Assembly: GCF_900411375.1 (NCBI RefSeq)
Contig: NZ_LS422992.1
Location: forward strand, 1-64,000
DNA length: 64,000 nt
Reading direction: 5' to 3'
DNA from: Lentilactobacillus raoultii
GTDB lineage: Bacteria; Bacillota; Bacilli; Lactobacillales; Lactobacillaceae
Part shown: in pieces, positions 8,568 to 15,613 of the stretch
Position numbering within the stretch: the first letter of the stretch is position 1
Layout: every line of letters begins with the position of its first letter
The notes under the pieces: model-generated
What the model was told of the DNA's origin: nothing
Seen by the model: the letters and a program-made list of their open reading frames with translations, nothing else
Databases searched by the model: none
Made by a program: the position numbers and the translations under genes

Positions 8568-9065
8568 TTACTTTGAAGTGGCCGTTTTTGATTGAGTGGT
8601 CGGCAATTGTGAGTCTGCCAATGGCTGGTTGGCTGTTGACGACTGAGACTGGGAAGCGTGAGTCATTAATTTCACTTTAGAAGCCGGCACCTGACCGTTA
8701 AAATGGCCTTGCCGATTTTCAAATAAGCCATTATGTAACTTGTTTCGAAGTGTTGTGGCGTCAAATGGATTATCGACAACGTAGTGCTGATAATAATCTT
8801 TACCATGGCTGACAATCACGGTGCCCTTTGGCAGGACCAGTTTCTTTTCAATAATTGATGTGTTATTTTGCTGGTCGTAAAACTTCAAATTACCTTTAAA
8901 TTGTTTTTTGACTTGATAAAACTTATTTCTGACGGTGCCATCGTATTTATCAATTAGCCCTGAACTGGGTGATTTTGAATGAGAGTCGGCACTCGCCATT
9001 AATGAATAGTTGGCAATTCCGATTAATGATCCGAAGATTAATGCAACTAGAAGTAGCCTTTTCAT
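8568..9065 (-). CDS. Small secreted protein of unknown function
   Basis: A 165-aa protein with a clear signal peptide (MKRLLLVALIFGSLIGIANYSLMASA, cleavage probably after ASA or ADS). The mature middle part is basic, with KKQFKGNLKFYDQQNNTSIIEKKLVLPKG around residues 53-81, a possible small beta domain. The last 30 residues are low-complexity Ser/Thr/Gln (SQSQSSTANQPLADSQLPTTQSKTATSK written in part), typical of exported linkers. No LPXTG, lipobox or other anchor is seen. I do not recognise a family. It is a single-gene unit ending at a shared terminator. Confidence 0.7.
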   Translation of the reverse strand: MKRLLLVALIFGSLIGIANYSLMASADSHSKSPSSGLIDKYDGTVRNKFYQVKKQFKGNLKFYDQQNNTSIIEKKLVLPKGTVIVSHGKDYYQHYVVDNPFDATTLRNKLHNGLFENRQGHFNGQVPASKVKLMTHASQSQSSTANQPLADSQLPTTQSKTATSK

Positions 9066-9325
9066 AGAATGTCCCTTCTGTGTAATAATGACTGAAGTTA
9101 AAAATCAATCAAACCTGAATGTTGGTTTAAACCCACTTTATCGTGAAAATCAGTGTTTGTAAACCATTATTCACTAGAGTTGAATCAATAGTAGCTGAGA
9201 TTATCACACAGTTGACACTCTGCACTAAATGGCTAACAATGCAGAAGACTGCAGAATTAGTGAAACAGATTCAGCGAAATTAGTTAAGCGGGGTAATTGT
9301 AATTAATATTATTTTAGAATCGTTA

Positions 9326-9354
9326 TTGTATACTCTTCAAAATTAGTTTAGAAT
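9326..9354 (+). promoter_or_regulatory. Promoter of the peroxiredoxin gene
   Basis: TTGTAT at 9326-9331, a 17-bp spacer and TAGAAT at 9349-9354. The 9066-9388 gap otherwise holds the start region of the divergent secreted protein gene. A weak PerR-like match (TTAGAATCGTTATTG at 9314-9328, 10 of 14 fixed positions) overlaps the -35 box. Confidence 0.6.
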
Positions 9355-9388
9355 AGAACTAGATTAAAAATATTTGGAGGGATTTTGA

Positions 9389-9952
9389 ATGAACTTTATC
9401 GGTAAAGAAATTGAAGATTTTAAGGTAAATGCTTATCAGGACGGGGATGTTAAATCTATTACCAAGCAGGATCTGTTAGGTCACTGGTCAATTGTCTTCT
9501 TCTACCCGGCTGATTTCTCATTTGTCTGCCCAACTGAACTTGGTGATTTAGCCGACAATTACGACGCTTTCAAACAAGCCGGTGCAGAAATTTATTCAGT
9601 TTCCGAAGATACTGAATTTGTCCACCAAGCATGGCACGAAAAGAGTGATGAAGTCGGTAAGGTGGAATATCCAATGGTTGCTGACCCAGCCGGCAAGTTG
9701 GCTCGCTTCTTTGGTGTGTTGGATGAGGAAGCCGGTCAAGCTTATCGGGGTGTCTTTATCATTGACCCTGAAGGTAAAGTTCGTTCTTACACCATTAACG
9801 ATATGGGCATCGGCCGAAATGCTCAGGAAGTTCTGCGGACATTGGAAGCCGCTCAATTTGTCGCTGAACACGGCGATCGCGTTTGCCCAGCCAACTGGAA
9901 ACCAGGTGAAAAGACGTTGAAGCCAGGGACCCAATTAGTTGGTAAAATCTAA
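9389..9952 (+). CDS. ahpC: AhpC-type 2-Cys peroxiredoxin
   Basis: A 187-aa peroxiredoxin that reduces hydrogen peroxide and organic peroxides. The peroxidatic Cys is about residue 47 in FFYPADFSFVCPTELGDL, and the resolving Cys is about 166 in HGDRVCPANWKPGEK, so the protein is a typical 2-Cys AhpC. ATG 9389 follows GGAGGG. The usual reductase partner ahpF is absent here: the gene is followed by a strong hairpin terminator and a toxin-antitoxin module. The reductase must be elsewhere or thioredoxin-based. Confidence 0.95.
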   Translation: MNFIGKEIEDFKVNAYQDGDVKSITKQDLLGHWSIVFFYPADFSFVCPTELGDLADNYDAFKQAGAEIYSVSEDTEFVHQAWHEKSDEVGKVEYPMVADPAGKLARFFGVLDEEAGQAYRGVFIIDPEGKVRSYTINDMGIGRNAQEVLRTLEAAQFVAEHGDRVCPANWKPGEKTLKPGTQLVGKI

Positions 9953-9984
9953 ACCCGCTTTTAACCGGTTGGTTTAAACCATTT

Positions 9985-10036
9985 AAAAAGGCCATGTTAT
10001 TTTTCCGATTATTGGGAGAAATAACATGGCCTTTTT
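9985..10036. terminator. Terminator hairpin after ahpC (copy 1 of a related pair)
   Basis: AAAAAGGCCATGTTATTTTT pairs almost perfectly with AAATAACATGGCCTTTTT. The hairpin closely resembles a second one at 10809-10862 on the far side of the toxin-antitoxin module. Confidence 0.9.
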
Positions 10037-10083
10037 GAAGCTCTAGAAATAAAAATCCTAATAATTTCTTAGTTGGCTTTAGT

Positions 10084-10121
10084 TTGAATAATGTATGTAC
10101 CATATGCTAAAATGTACATAC
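10084..10121 (+). promoter_or_regulatory. Promoter and operator of the toxin-antitoxin module
   Basis: TTGAAT at 10084-10089 and TAAAAT at 10108-10113 are spaced by 18 bp. A perfect inverted repeat, GTATGTAC (10093-10100) and GTACATAC (10114-10121) with a 13-bp centre, straddles the -10 box, as expected for antitoxin autoregulation. Confidence 0.75.
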
Positions 10122-10138
10122 GCGGGGAGGGATGAATC

Positions 10139-10393
10139 ATGATTAATCCTGAAGATTTAAAGCAGGAAGTCTCAATGTTTAAAAATGGTCATTCATATGC
10201 ATTTCGGGTTTCAAAAAAAGATCGAGAATTTCTAAAAGCGGATGAAACCACCAAATTTGAAAAAATTGTTTCTCCTGATGGCAGACAAATTACCTTTCGC
10301 AAAGTTGAACAAAGCCACCCTGATGTTTTAAAAGCGGCCAGCAAATTGTATGATCAGCATGAAGATTTGATGAAACGGTTAGAAAACCTATGA
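10139..10393 (+). CDS. Antitoxin, AbrB/MazE-like, of the Doc module
   Basis: An 84-aa protein whose first half (MFKNGHSYAFRVSKKDREFLKAD, then FEKIVSPDGRQITFRKVE) looks like a swapped-hairpin AbrB/MazE DNA-binding domain. The second half (SHPDVLKAASKLYDQHEDLMKRLENL) is helical and likely binds and masks the toxin. GGGGAGGG precedes ATG 10139. Its stop overlaps the toxin start as ATGA, so the two are translated together. The exact family name is inferred from pattern and partner only. Confidence 0.75.
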   Translation: MINPEDLKQEVSMFKNGHSYAFRVSKKDREFLKADETTKFEKIVSPDGRQITFRKVEQSHPDVLKAASKLYDQHEDLMKRLENL

Positions 10394-10788
10394 ACTATTT
10401 GTCCAAAGAAGATATTATTGCAATTCACCAAATGGTATTGACACGATCTCGTCATCAACTAACCGGAGTTCAATATCCACAAGGGTTGAATCTGGTTGTT
10501 GAGCAACCAAAACAAGTTATTTTTGGCCGTGAATTGTATCCTAATGTCTGGATTAAGGCAGCCTATATTATCCAAAAGATAACCAAAAAACATCTTTTTG
10601 TTGATGGTAATAAACGAACAGCGCTTTTGTCGGGGCTGGCATTTTTAATGGTTAACGGTGAAACACTGGATTTCACGGCTGATGAAGGTGAGAAGTTGAT
10701 TTTGAGTGTTACAAACGGTGACGATACTGAAGAAGTAATGCTGGCACTTGCAGAGTGGTTGAAAGCGCATCGACTGACTGCACGTTAG
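10390..10788 (+). CDS. doc: Doc/Fic-fold toxin (death-on-curing family)
   Basis: A 132-aa Fic-fold protein with the Doc catalytic signature HLFVDGNKRTAL at about residues 74-85 (family pattern HxFx[D/E]xNKR). Doc toxins phosphorylate elongation factor Tu and block translation; AMPylation is the role of related Fic proteins. All motif residues are present, so the toxin appears intact. The size is typical for Doc. It overlaps the antitoxin by 4 nt and ends at a terminator resembling the one before the module. Confidence 0.88.
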   Translation: MNYLSKEDIIAIHQMVLTRSRHQLTGVQYPQGLNLVVEQPKQVIFGRELYPNVWIKAAYIIQKITKKHLFVDGNKRTALLSGLAFLMVNGETLDFTADEGEKLILSVTNGDDTEEVMLALAEWLKAHRLTAR

Positions 10789-10808
10789 CTGAAATCAACA
10801 ATTAAACT

Positions 10809-10862
10809 AAAGGGTCATGTTATTTTTTCGACGATTACCGGGAAAATAATATGACCCCTTTT
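10809..10862. terminator. Terminator hairpin after doc (copy 2 of a related pair)
   Basis: AAAGGGTCATGTTATTTT pairs with AAAATAATATGACCCCTTTT. Sequence and loop (CGA..ATTA..GGG) resemble the 9985-10036 hairpin, with several compensating differences in the stem. Confidence 0.85.
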
Positions 10863-10874
10863 GAGTGGATCGGC

Positions 10875-10937
10875 TTGTGATAGAATTAATTCTATTGGAT
10901 ATAATATGTGACTGATTCACTTGCATACACATGTGAA
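10875..10937 (+). promoter_or_regulatory. Promoter of the TauE exporter with palindromic spacer
   Basis: TTGTGA (10875-10880) and TATAAT (10900-10905) are separated by 19 bp. The spacer contains a perfect palindrome TAGAATTAATTCTA (10881-10894). A second inverted repeat, TTCAC-N12-GTGAA, lies at 10916-10937 just past the likely start site. Confidence 0.6.
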
Positions 10938-11025
10938 TTAATTTTGAAATATTACTTAAAAGAAGGCTGGCGTTAATGCTCGAGATCGATTCTATTAACT
11001 TTCTAACTATTTGGAGGTGGTCTGC

Positions 11026-11760
11026 TTGGCGGTTTTATTGATTTTTCTCGGTTTTCTGATTGGAGCATTCATTATCAGTATGGGTGGTGGTGGTGGTTCC
11101 TTTTATTTAGGGGTTTTAGTTGGGATTGCCCACCTTTCCCCAGCCGGCGCTGCGGCAACCTCATTATTTACCGCCTTACCAGCGTTGGCGGTTGGCACTT
11201 ATAGCCATTATCGAACCGGCAATATGAAATTCAGCTATGGCAACAAGCTATTGATCACGGCGTTACCAGCTACCGTGATTGGCAGTTTAGTTTCAGGGCT
11301 GATTCCGGTGCTTGTTTATAACTGGGTGATTGCGATAATCCTATTTGTTTTGGGCGTTCAAACAATTCGAAAATCATTTGGTAATCGGCGCAAGACTAAC
11401 TTAAAGCCTTGGACCGTTTATTTATTTGGCGCACTCAGTGGGTTGATGGTTGGGGTTGCCGGCTTAAGTGGTGGTGGACCGGTTATGGCCGGCCTATTAC
11501 TGCTTGGGCTGAATATGCCGCAAGCCGCTGCCACTTCGTCGTATGCGCTGATTGCGCTATCGATTGTTGGCTTGGGGTTTCACTTTACGCAGGGAAACAT
11601 TGATTGGCAGGTGGGCTTGTTACTAATGGTCGGTTCGCTTGTTGGGGCAGCAATTATGCCACGCATTCTGGCGAAATTTGATCCGCGTAAGGTTACACTG
11701 ATTCTTCGCCCGGTCATGGGAATTTTGCTGGTTATAATGGCCGTTCGATTCGTTGTTTAA
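11026..11760 (+). CDS. TauE/SafE family sulfite/organic anion exporter
   Basis: A 244-aa membrane protein with about 7-8 helices and the two half-repeats of the TauE/SafE (DUF81) family. The repeats are marked by GGGGGSFYLGVLVGIAHLSPAGAAATSLFTALPA near residues 20-53 and LSGGGPVMAGLLLLGLNMPQAAATSSYALIALS near 145-177. Substrates in the family are sulfite, sulfoacetate or similar anions; the real one is unknown. GGAGGTGG at 11013-11020 is 5 nt before TTG 11026, chosen over the TTG at 11011 that lies inside the ribosome site. It is monocistronic. Confidence 0.85.
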   Translation: MAVLLIFLGFLIGAFIISMGGGGGSFYLGVLVGIAHLSPAGAAATSLFTALPALAVGTYSHYRTGNMKFSYGNKLLITALPATVIGSLVSGLIPVLVYNWVIAIILFVLGVQTIRKSFGNRRKTNLKPWTVYLFGALSGLMVGVAGLSGGGPVMAGLLLLGLNMPQAAATSSYALIALSIVGLGFHFTQGNIDWQVGLLLMVGSLVGAAIMPRILAKFDPRKVTLILRPVMGILLVIMAVRFVV

Positions 11761-11763
11761 AAA

Positions 11764-11809
11764 AGCCTTCCTGCCAAGTAGTGAAACACTTGGTAAGGAG
11801 GCTTATTTT
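11764..11809. terminator. Terminator between TauE and MarR genes
   Basis: GCCTTCCTGCCAAGT and ACTTGGTAAGGAGGC form a stem between the convergent genes. It overlaps the last codons of the MarR gene. Confidence 0.8.
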
Positions 11810-12234
11810 AGTTGATTGGTCATATGGTTGTGCAGCTTTTGGAGTTGGCTAACAAATAAGTCGGCATCTTTGCCAAGCAATTGCTTTAAAGCTTCATCGT
11901 TTTGATCATAAAATTGCCGAATTTGAGTGGCGTATTGACGAGCCTTAGCTGTTAGAACAATTATTTTGAATCGACTATCCTTTTTGGAAGGGGCTCGCAC
12001 AATCAACGATTTCTTTTCCATTAGTTGTAATAGAGCAGTTGCCGAAGATTTTTGGATGTTAAATTCATGCTCGACGTCAGTTTGGTAGAGATCGCGTGTA
12101 GCTTCGTTGCGATATAAAAAATCAATGATACTCATTTGAACCTGGGTGATGCCAAGCTGCTTGGCTTGCCGACTTGAATAACGCTGAAGATCGTTGTCCA
12201 GATTTTTAATTAAAATGCCGATTTGTTCAGACAT
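11803..12234 (-). CDS. MarR-family transcriptional regulator
   Basis: A 143-aa winged-helix regulator with the MarR layout. N-terminal helices carry SRQAKQLGITQVQMSIIDFLYRN; the recognition region is EHEFNIQKSSATALLQLMEKKSLI near residues 52-75; the wing is VRAPSKKDSRFKIIVLT; a C-terminal dimerisation helix follows. GAGGTAA precedes ATG 12234. It is divergent from an MFS efflux gene whose promoter carries an AGTTC-N6-GAACT repeat, so it most likely represses that pump and releases on binding a small ligand. Confidence 0.9.
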   Translation of the reverse strand: MSEQIGILIKNLDNDLQRYSSRQAKQLGITQVQMSIIDFLYRNEATRDLYQTDVEHEFNIQKSSATALLQLMEKKSLIVRAPSKKDSRFKIIVLTAKARQYATQIRQFYDQNDEALKQLLGKDADLFVSQLQKLHNHMTNQLK

Positions 12235-12378
12235 AGGGTTACCTCGATTGTTCCAATTCGAATTAAATGGATTTTATTAAAGTTTAACTGATTTTTGGCT
12301 GGTTGTAAATTGAAAATAATAACCCTTTATTAAGAAGCGAGATGACTAAAAATAAAACCGATTGATGGGATTTGTTAG

Positions 12379-12420
12379 TTGACATTATCCTTAAAAACGC
12401 ATATAGTTCTATATCGAACT
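12379..12420 (+). promoter_or_regulatory. MFS promoter with MarR-type operator
   Basis: TTGACA at 12379-12384, a 17-bp spacer and TATAGT at 12402-12407. The inverted repeat AGTTCTATATCGAACT (12405-12420) overlaps the -10 box. A smaller palindrome, AATTCGAATT at 12255-12264, lies close to the MarR start. Confidence 0.75.
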
Positions 12421-12441
12421 GTAAATGAAAGGAGTTTTTAA

Positions 12442-13824
12442 ATGACTAGAAGCGTCTCCCTAAAATTATACTTATCGATTGTGGCCACTGGCCTGATGGC
12501 TTTCTGTGGGGTCTTGATTGAAACTGCCATGAACGTCACTTTTCCGACGTTGATGAAACAGTTTGGCGTTAATACGGCGACTATCCAGTGGTTGACAACA
12601 GGGTATTTGTTAATCGTCTCAATTTTTGTCCCGATTTCCGGCTTTTTAAAACGGCGATTTACCACTAAACAACTCTTTTTAACAGCTAATCTTACTTTTT
12701 TAATTGGTCTGTTGATTTGTAGCTTTACCAATAATTTTACAATTTTATTGGTTGGTCGGTTGATTCAGGGAGCCGGCACCGGGGTGGCACTCCCCTTGAT
12801 GTTTAACATCATTTTGGAGCAGGCGCCACTTGATAAACTTGGTTTTCTAATGGGCATTGGAACACTGGTGACAGCAATTGCGCCGGCGATTGGGCCAACT
12901 TATGGTGGCTTGCTGGTTGGTTTGGATTGGCACTATATTTTTCGAATCTTATTAGTATTGATTGTAATTTCATTGATTTTGGGCATTGGGTCGATTACTC
13001 AAGTCACTCAGCCTAAGCATGTCAAGCTTGATTTTTCGTCATGGCTTTTAATTGCAATCTTCTTTGCCGGCGCTATTTTGGCTTTTAACCAATTAGCAAG
13101 TTCGATAACAATGGCTTTGGCTTATGGTGTGATTGGCGTGGCCGGTCTCATTTTGTTTATTTTTCGGACAAAGCACACGTCAAATGCACTCGTTAATCTG
13201 GGTGTGTTTAAAAGCCAACCGTTTACGCTTCACCTAACCGGCTTTTTGATTATGCAAATCATTAATGTTGGGGCCGCCTTTGTGTTGCCAAATTACTTGC
13301 AATTGGTCAACCGGGTAAGTTCGCTTGAAGCTGGGATACTATTATTACCGGGAGCCGCTATTGGGGCCGCTTTGGCGCCGGTTAGTGGTAAACTTTACGA
13401 TGCATTAGGTCCAAGCAAACCAATTAAGCTGGGATTGACGATTCAATTGATCGGGGTCGTTTTACTTTTGGTAACAGCTTTAACGGCGAATACTTGGATT
13501 GTGTTGACCGGCTATGTATTTGTGATGCTTGGGACCGGATTTGCGATGGGCAATATCATGACAAACGGCTTGGCACAAATTTCTAAAGCTCAAAGTATTG
13601 ATGGAAATGCAGTCTTTAATACGCTGCAACAATTTTCTGGCGCGCTGGGAACAGCCATCATTTCACTAATCATGTCATTGGCTCAGGTAGCGACAAACGA
13701 AGTTCATTCAACGGCTGTGGGTGCCCAACATGACTTTCTGTTGTTGGTAATTCTTGAACTCTTGGCGATTTTAATGCTATTGGTTGGATTACGACGCGGC
13801 CAATCAAAAAAGACCACCGATTAA
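12442..13824 (+). CDS. MFS multidrug efflux permease, DHA2-like
   Basis: A 460-aa membrane transporter of about 14 helices. Helix-1 region ETAMNVTFPTLMKQFGVN and TIQWLTTGYLL match DHA2 exporters; motif A-like RLIQGAGTGVALPL and motif C-like VTAIAPAIGPTYGGLLVG follow. It differs clearly from the pump at 3744-5219, though both belong to the same class. ATG 12442 follows AAAGGAG. Likely job: export of toxic compounds under MarR control. A small hairpin CACCGA/TCGGTG spans the stop codon and is the only terminator candidate. Confidence 0.88.
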   Translation: MTRSVSLKLYLSIVATGLMAFCGVLIETAMNVTFPTLMKQFGVNTATIQWLTTGYLLIVSIFVPISGFLKRRFTTKQLFLTANLTFLIGLLICSFTNNFTILLVGRLIQGAGTGVALPLMFNIILEQAPLDKLGFLMGIGTLVTAIAPAIGPTYGGLLVGLDWHYIFRILLVLIVISLILGIGSITQVTQPKHVKLDFSSWLLIAIFFAGAILAFNQLASSITMALAYGVIGVAGLILFIFRTKHTSNALVNLGVFKSQPFTLHLTGFLIMQIINVGAAFVLPNYLQLVNRVSSLEAGILLLPGAAIGAALAPVSGKLYDALGPSKPIKLGLTIQLIGVVLLLVTALTANTWIVLTGYVFVMLGTGFAMGNIMTNGLAQISKAQSIDGNAVFNTLQQFSGALGTAIISLIMSLAQVATNEVHSTAVGAQHDFLLLVILELLAILMLLVGLRRGQSKKTTD

Positions 13825-13841
13825 ATTCTCGGTGATCAAAT

Positions 13842-14612
13842 TCAAATTAAGTGATAGTGGCGCAAACCCTCTAAAACACCATGATCACTTTTGGCAACGT
13901 AACTGGCCCGTTGCTTAAGCCGATGACTAGCCTGCTTCATTGAGATACTATAGTCGGCCAGGTTGAACATGCTTAAGTCGTTATTTTGGTCACCAAAAGC
14001 ATAAACGTCAATTTCCGGATGGCCAATTAACCGTTTAATTTTAGTGATCCCTTGAGCTTTGGAGATTTCAAGCGGCATGACGTCAACGGCATCCGGGGCG
14101 TATCGAAGAATGCTCAGCTGATTGTGGAAAGCAGTCTGGTAGAGTGCTTCCTTGGCTTGCTCAATGTATAAATTAAGGAAGTTCACCGGTGCGTGTTGAA
14201 AGAAAGTGGGGTCAACAAAAGTATCTAATAAATGATTTCGCGCAATGTGTCGACTGGTTAGGGGATTCAAACCGCTGACGGCGAATCCCTGCTGATTAAA
14301 AAAGCCGACATCATCATGGTGCTCGCTGGCAAATTGAATGACGGCTTGAATCTTTTCAATTGGGAATTGGTAGTTTTGAATGGTTTGATCTTTGTAAACG
14401 ATGTAGCACCCATTAGCCAAAATGTACGTGTGAAGATCCAACAAAGTCAATAAATCAGTGATTTCGTAATAACTTCGACCAGTTGCGATCACTGGCAGGA
14501 TATGGTTGGCCTTTAGTTGTTTGATAGCTTGAAGGGTAGTCGATGAAATTTGAAGTGGCCCCGCATCACACAGGGTGCCGTCCAAATCAAAGACTGTGAT
14601 GGCGTTGATCAT
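13842..14612 (-). CDS. Cof-type HAD-IIB sugar phosphatase
   Basis: A 256-aa haloacid-dehalogenase hydrolase. Motif I is VFDLDGTLCDA at residues 6-16, motif II ATGRSYYEI near 44-52, a Cof cap domain occupies the middle, and motifs III/IV are KIKRLIG and YAFGDQNNDLSMF near 195-220. Such enzymes dephosphorylate sugar phosphates, FMN or pyridoxal phosphate; the substrate cannot be read. The frame extends to 14705, but AAGGAGG lies just before ATG 14612, giving MINAITVFDLDG, the family start. Confidence 0.9.
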   Translation of the reverse strand: MINAITVFDLDGTLCDAGPLQISSTTLQAIKQLKANHILPVIATGRSYYEITDLLTLLDLHTYILANGCYIVYKDQTIQNYQFPIEKIQAVIQFASEHHDDVGFFNQQGFAVSGLNPLTSRHIARNHLLDTFVDPTFFQHAPVNFLNLYIEQAKEALYQTAFHNQLSILRYAPDAVDVMPLEISKAQGITKIKRLIGHPEIDVYAFGDQNNDLSMFNLADYSISMKQASHRLKQRASYVAKSDHGVLEGLRHYHLI

Positions 14613-14638
14613 GGCAACCTCCTTAAAATGACAAAATG

Positions 14639-14693
14639 AACGATCCGAACTTGAAAGCGAAAAGTGCTGTGCCTTCATTCGGATCGTTTTTTT
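14639..14693. terminator. Hairpin between the NAD(P)-binding and HAD genes
   Basis: AACGATCCGAA (14639-14649) pairs with TTCGGATCGTT (14678-14688) and is followed by seven T on the + strand. No + strand gene precedes it. For the minus-strand genes it sits after the 14739-15380 gene and in the leader of the HAD gene, so it may be a terminator or an attenuator-like hairpin. Confidence 0.55.
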
Positions 14694-14738
14694 GATTAAC
14701 GTCATTGTATGTGAGAATTAGCCGATTGGCAAGCTAAT

Positions 14739-15380
14739 TTAATAAAATGATGGTTTATCAAAGTTGGTGTTTGGTTCGTTAACACCTAAACTCTTTCGGG
14801 CGTATTTACCTGAATCATCCTTTAGAATATTAACGATTAACTTGGCAACCGCTTGACGGCTAACCTCGGTTCCACCAAATGGTTCTCCGCTTTGCGTCAA
14901 CTCATAATCGGTATTTTGGTCATCATCGAAAAGCCAAGCCAAACGAAGTTGAGTATAGTCCAAATCGGATTTCTTAAGAACGGCAGCTGTTTTCTTCCGG
15001 CGTTCAATGGAGCTGGCAATCATGGCGTTGTTCCATTGGCCAAACTTACCCTTGACTTCATCTTCAACGCCTAGAACAGTTGCGGCAATGATTTTTTTAA
15101 CGCCAATCGCGTCCATTTGAGAAACAATGTTTTCAACGGCCTTTAAGTCACGCATTTCATCCAGATAGACAGCATCAACGCCATCTAATGCGGTGTCTAA
15201 TGCACGTTTATCATTGAAATCACCATCAATGACTTCCTCACGACTCGGATCGGTGACTTTGATGCGTTTGGACGCGTTACGGGCAAACAGTTTCAATTTG
15301 TAATCGGTTTGTTTTAGTAGCTCAACAATCAGGTATCTGGAAATTTGACCAGCTGCTCCAAGAATTAAAATGGTTTTCAC
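14739..15380 (-). CDS. NAD(P)-binding Rossmann protein, NmrA/SDR-a-like
   Basis: A 213-aa protein beginning with the nucleotide-binding motif ILGAAGQISRYLIVELL, followed by FARNASKRI, the pattern of atypical short-chain dehydrogenases (NmrA/YwnB-like). The segment AVYLDEMRDLKAVENIVSQM and KKIIAATVLGVED fit the family. The real substrate is unknown; some relatives only sense NAD(P) redox state. GGAGG is 7 nt before GTG 15380, which removes the six extra residues of the longest frame. Confidence 0.8.
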   Translation of the reverse strand: MKTILILGAAGQISRYLIVELLKQTDYKLKLFARNASKRIKVTDPSREEVIDGDFNDKRALDTALDGVDAVYLDEMRDLKAVENIVSQMDAIGVKKIIAATVLGVEDEVKGKFGQWNNAMIASSIERRKKTAAVLKKSDLDYTQLRLAWLFDDDQNTDYELTQSGEPFGGTEVSRQAVAKLIVNILKDDSGKYARKSLGVNEPNTNFDKPSFY

Positions 15381-15531
15381 AAGAATTCCTCCAATCATGA
15401 ATTGAATTTTTTGTTATCACAGCTTCACTATACCGCAAATGTGGTGTGATAGCGAAGGTGTCAACTAACTTGCTGGCTTATAAGTTGTTAACAACTCAAA
15501 TATAACTATTTAGAATAATTATTGTTTAACG

Positions 15532-15560
15532 TTGAATAGCTGAGAAAGTGAAGCTACAAT
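15532..15560 (+). promoter_or_regulatory. Promoter of the DUF5776 surface protein gene
   Basis: TTGAAT at 15532-15537, a 17-bp spacer and TACAAT at 15555-15560, about 54 bp before the start codon. Confidence 0.6.
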
Positions 15561-15613
15561 GTAGGCAGAATGGTTGACGTTATATAACAATGTTTGGATG
15601 GGGGTATTAGAAA

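Noticed and set aside
10977-11042. 21-codon frame overlapping the tauE start
   Set aside because: It has only a weak ribosome site; a leader peptide is possible but not supported.
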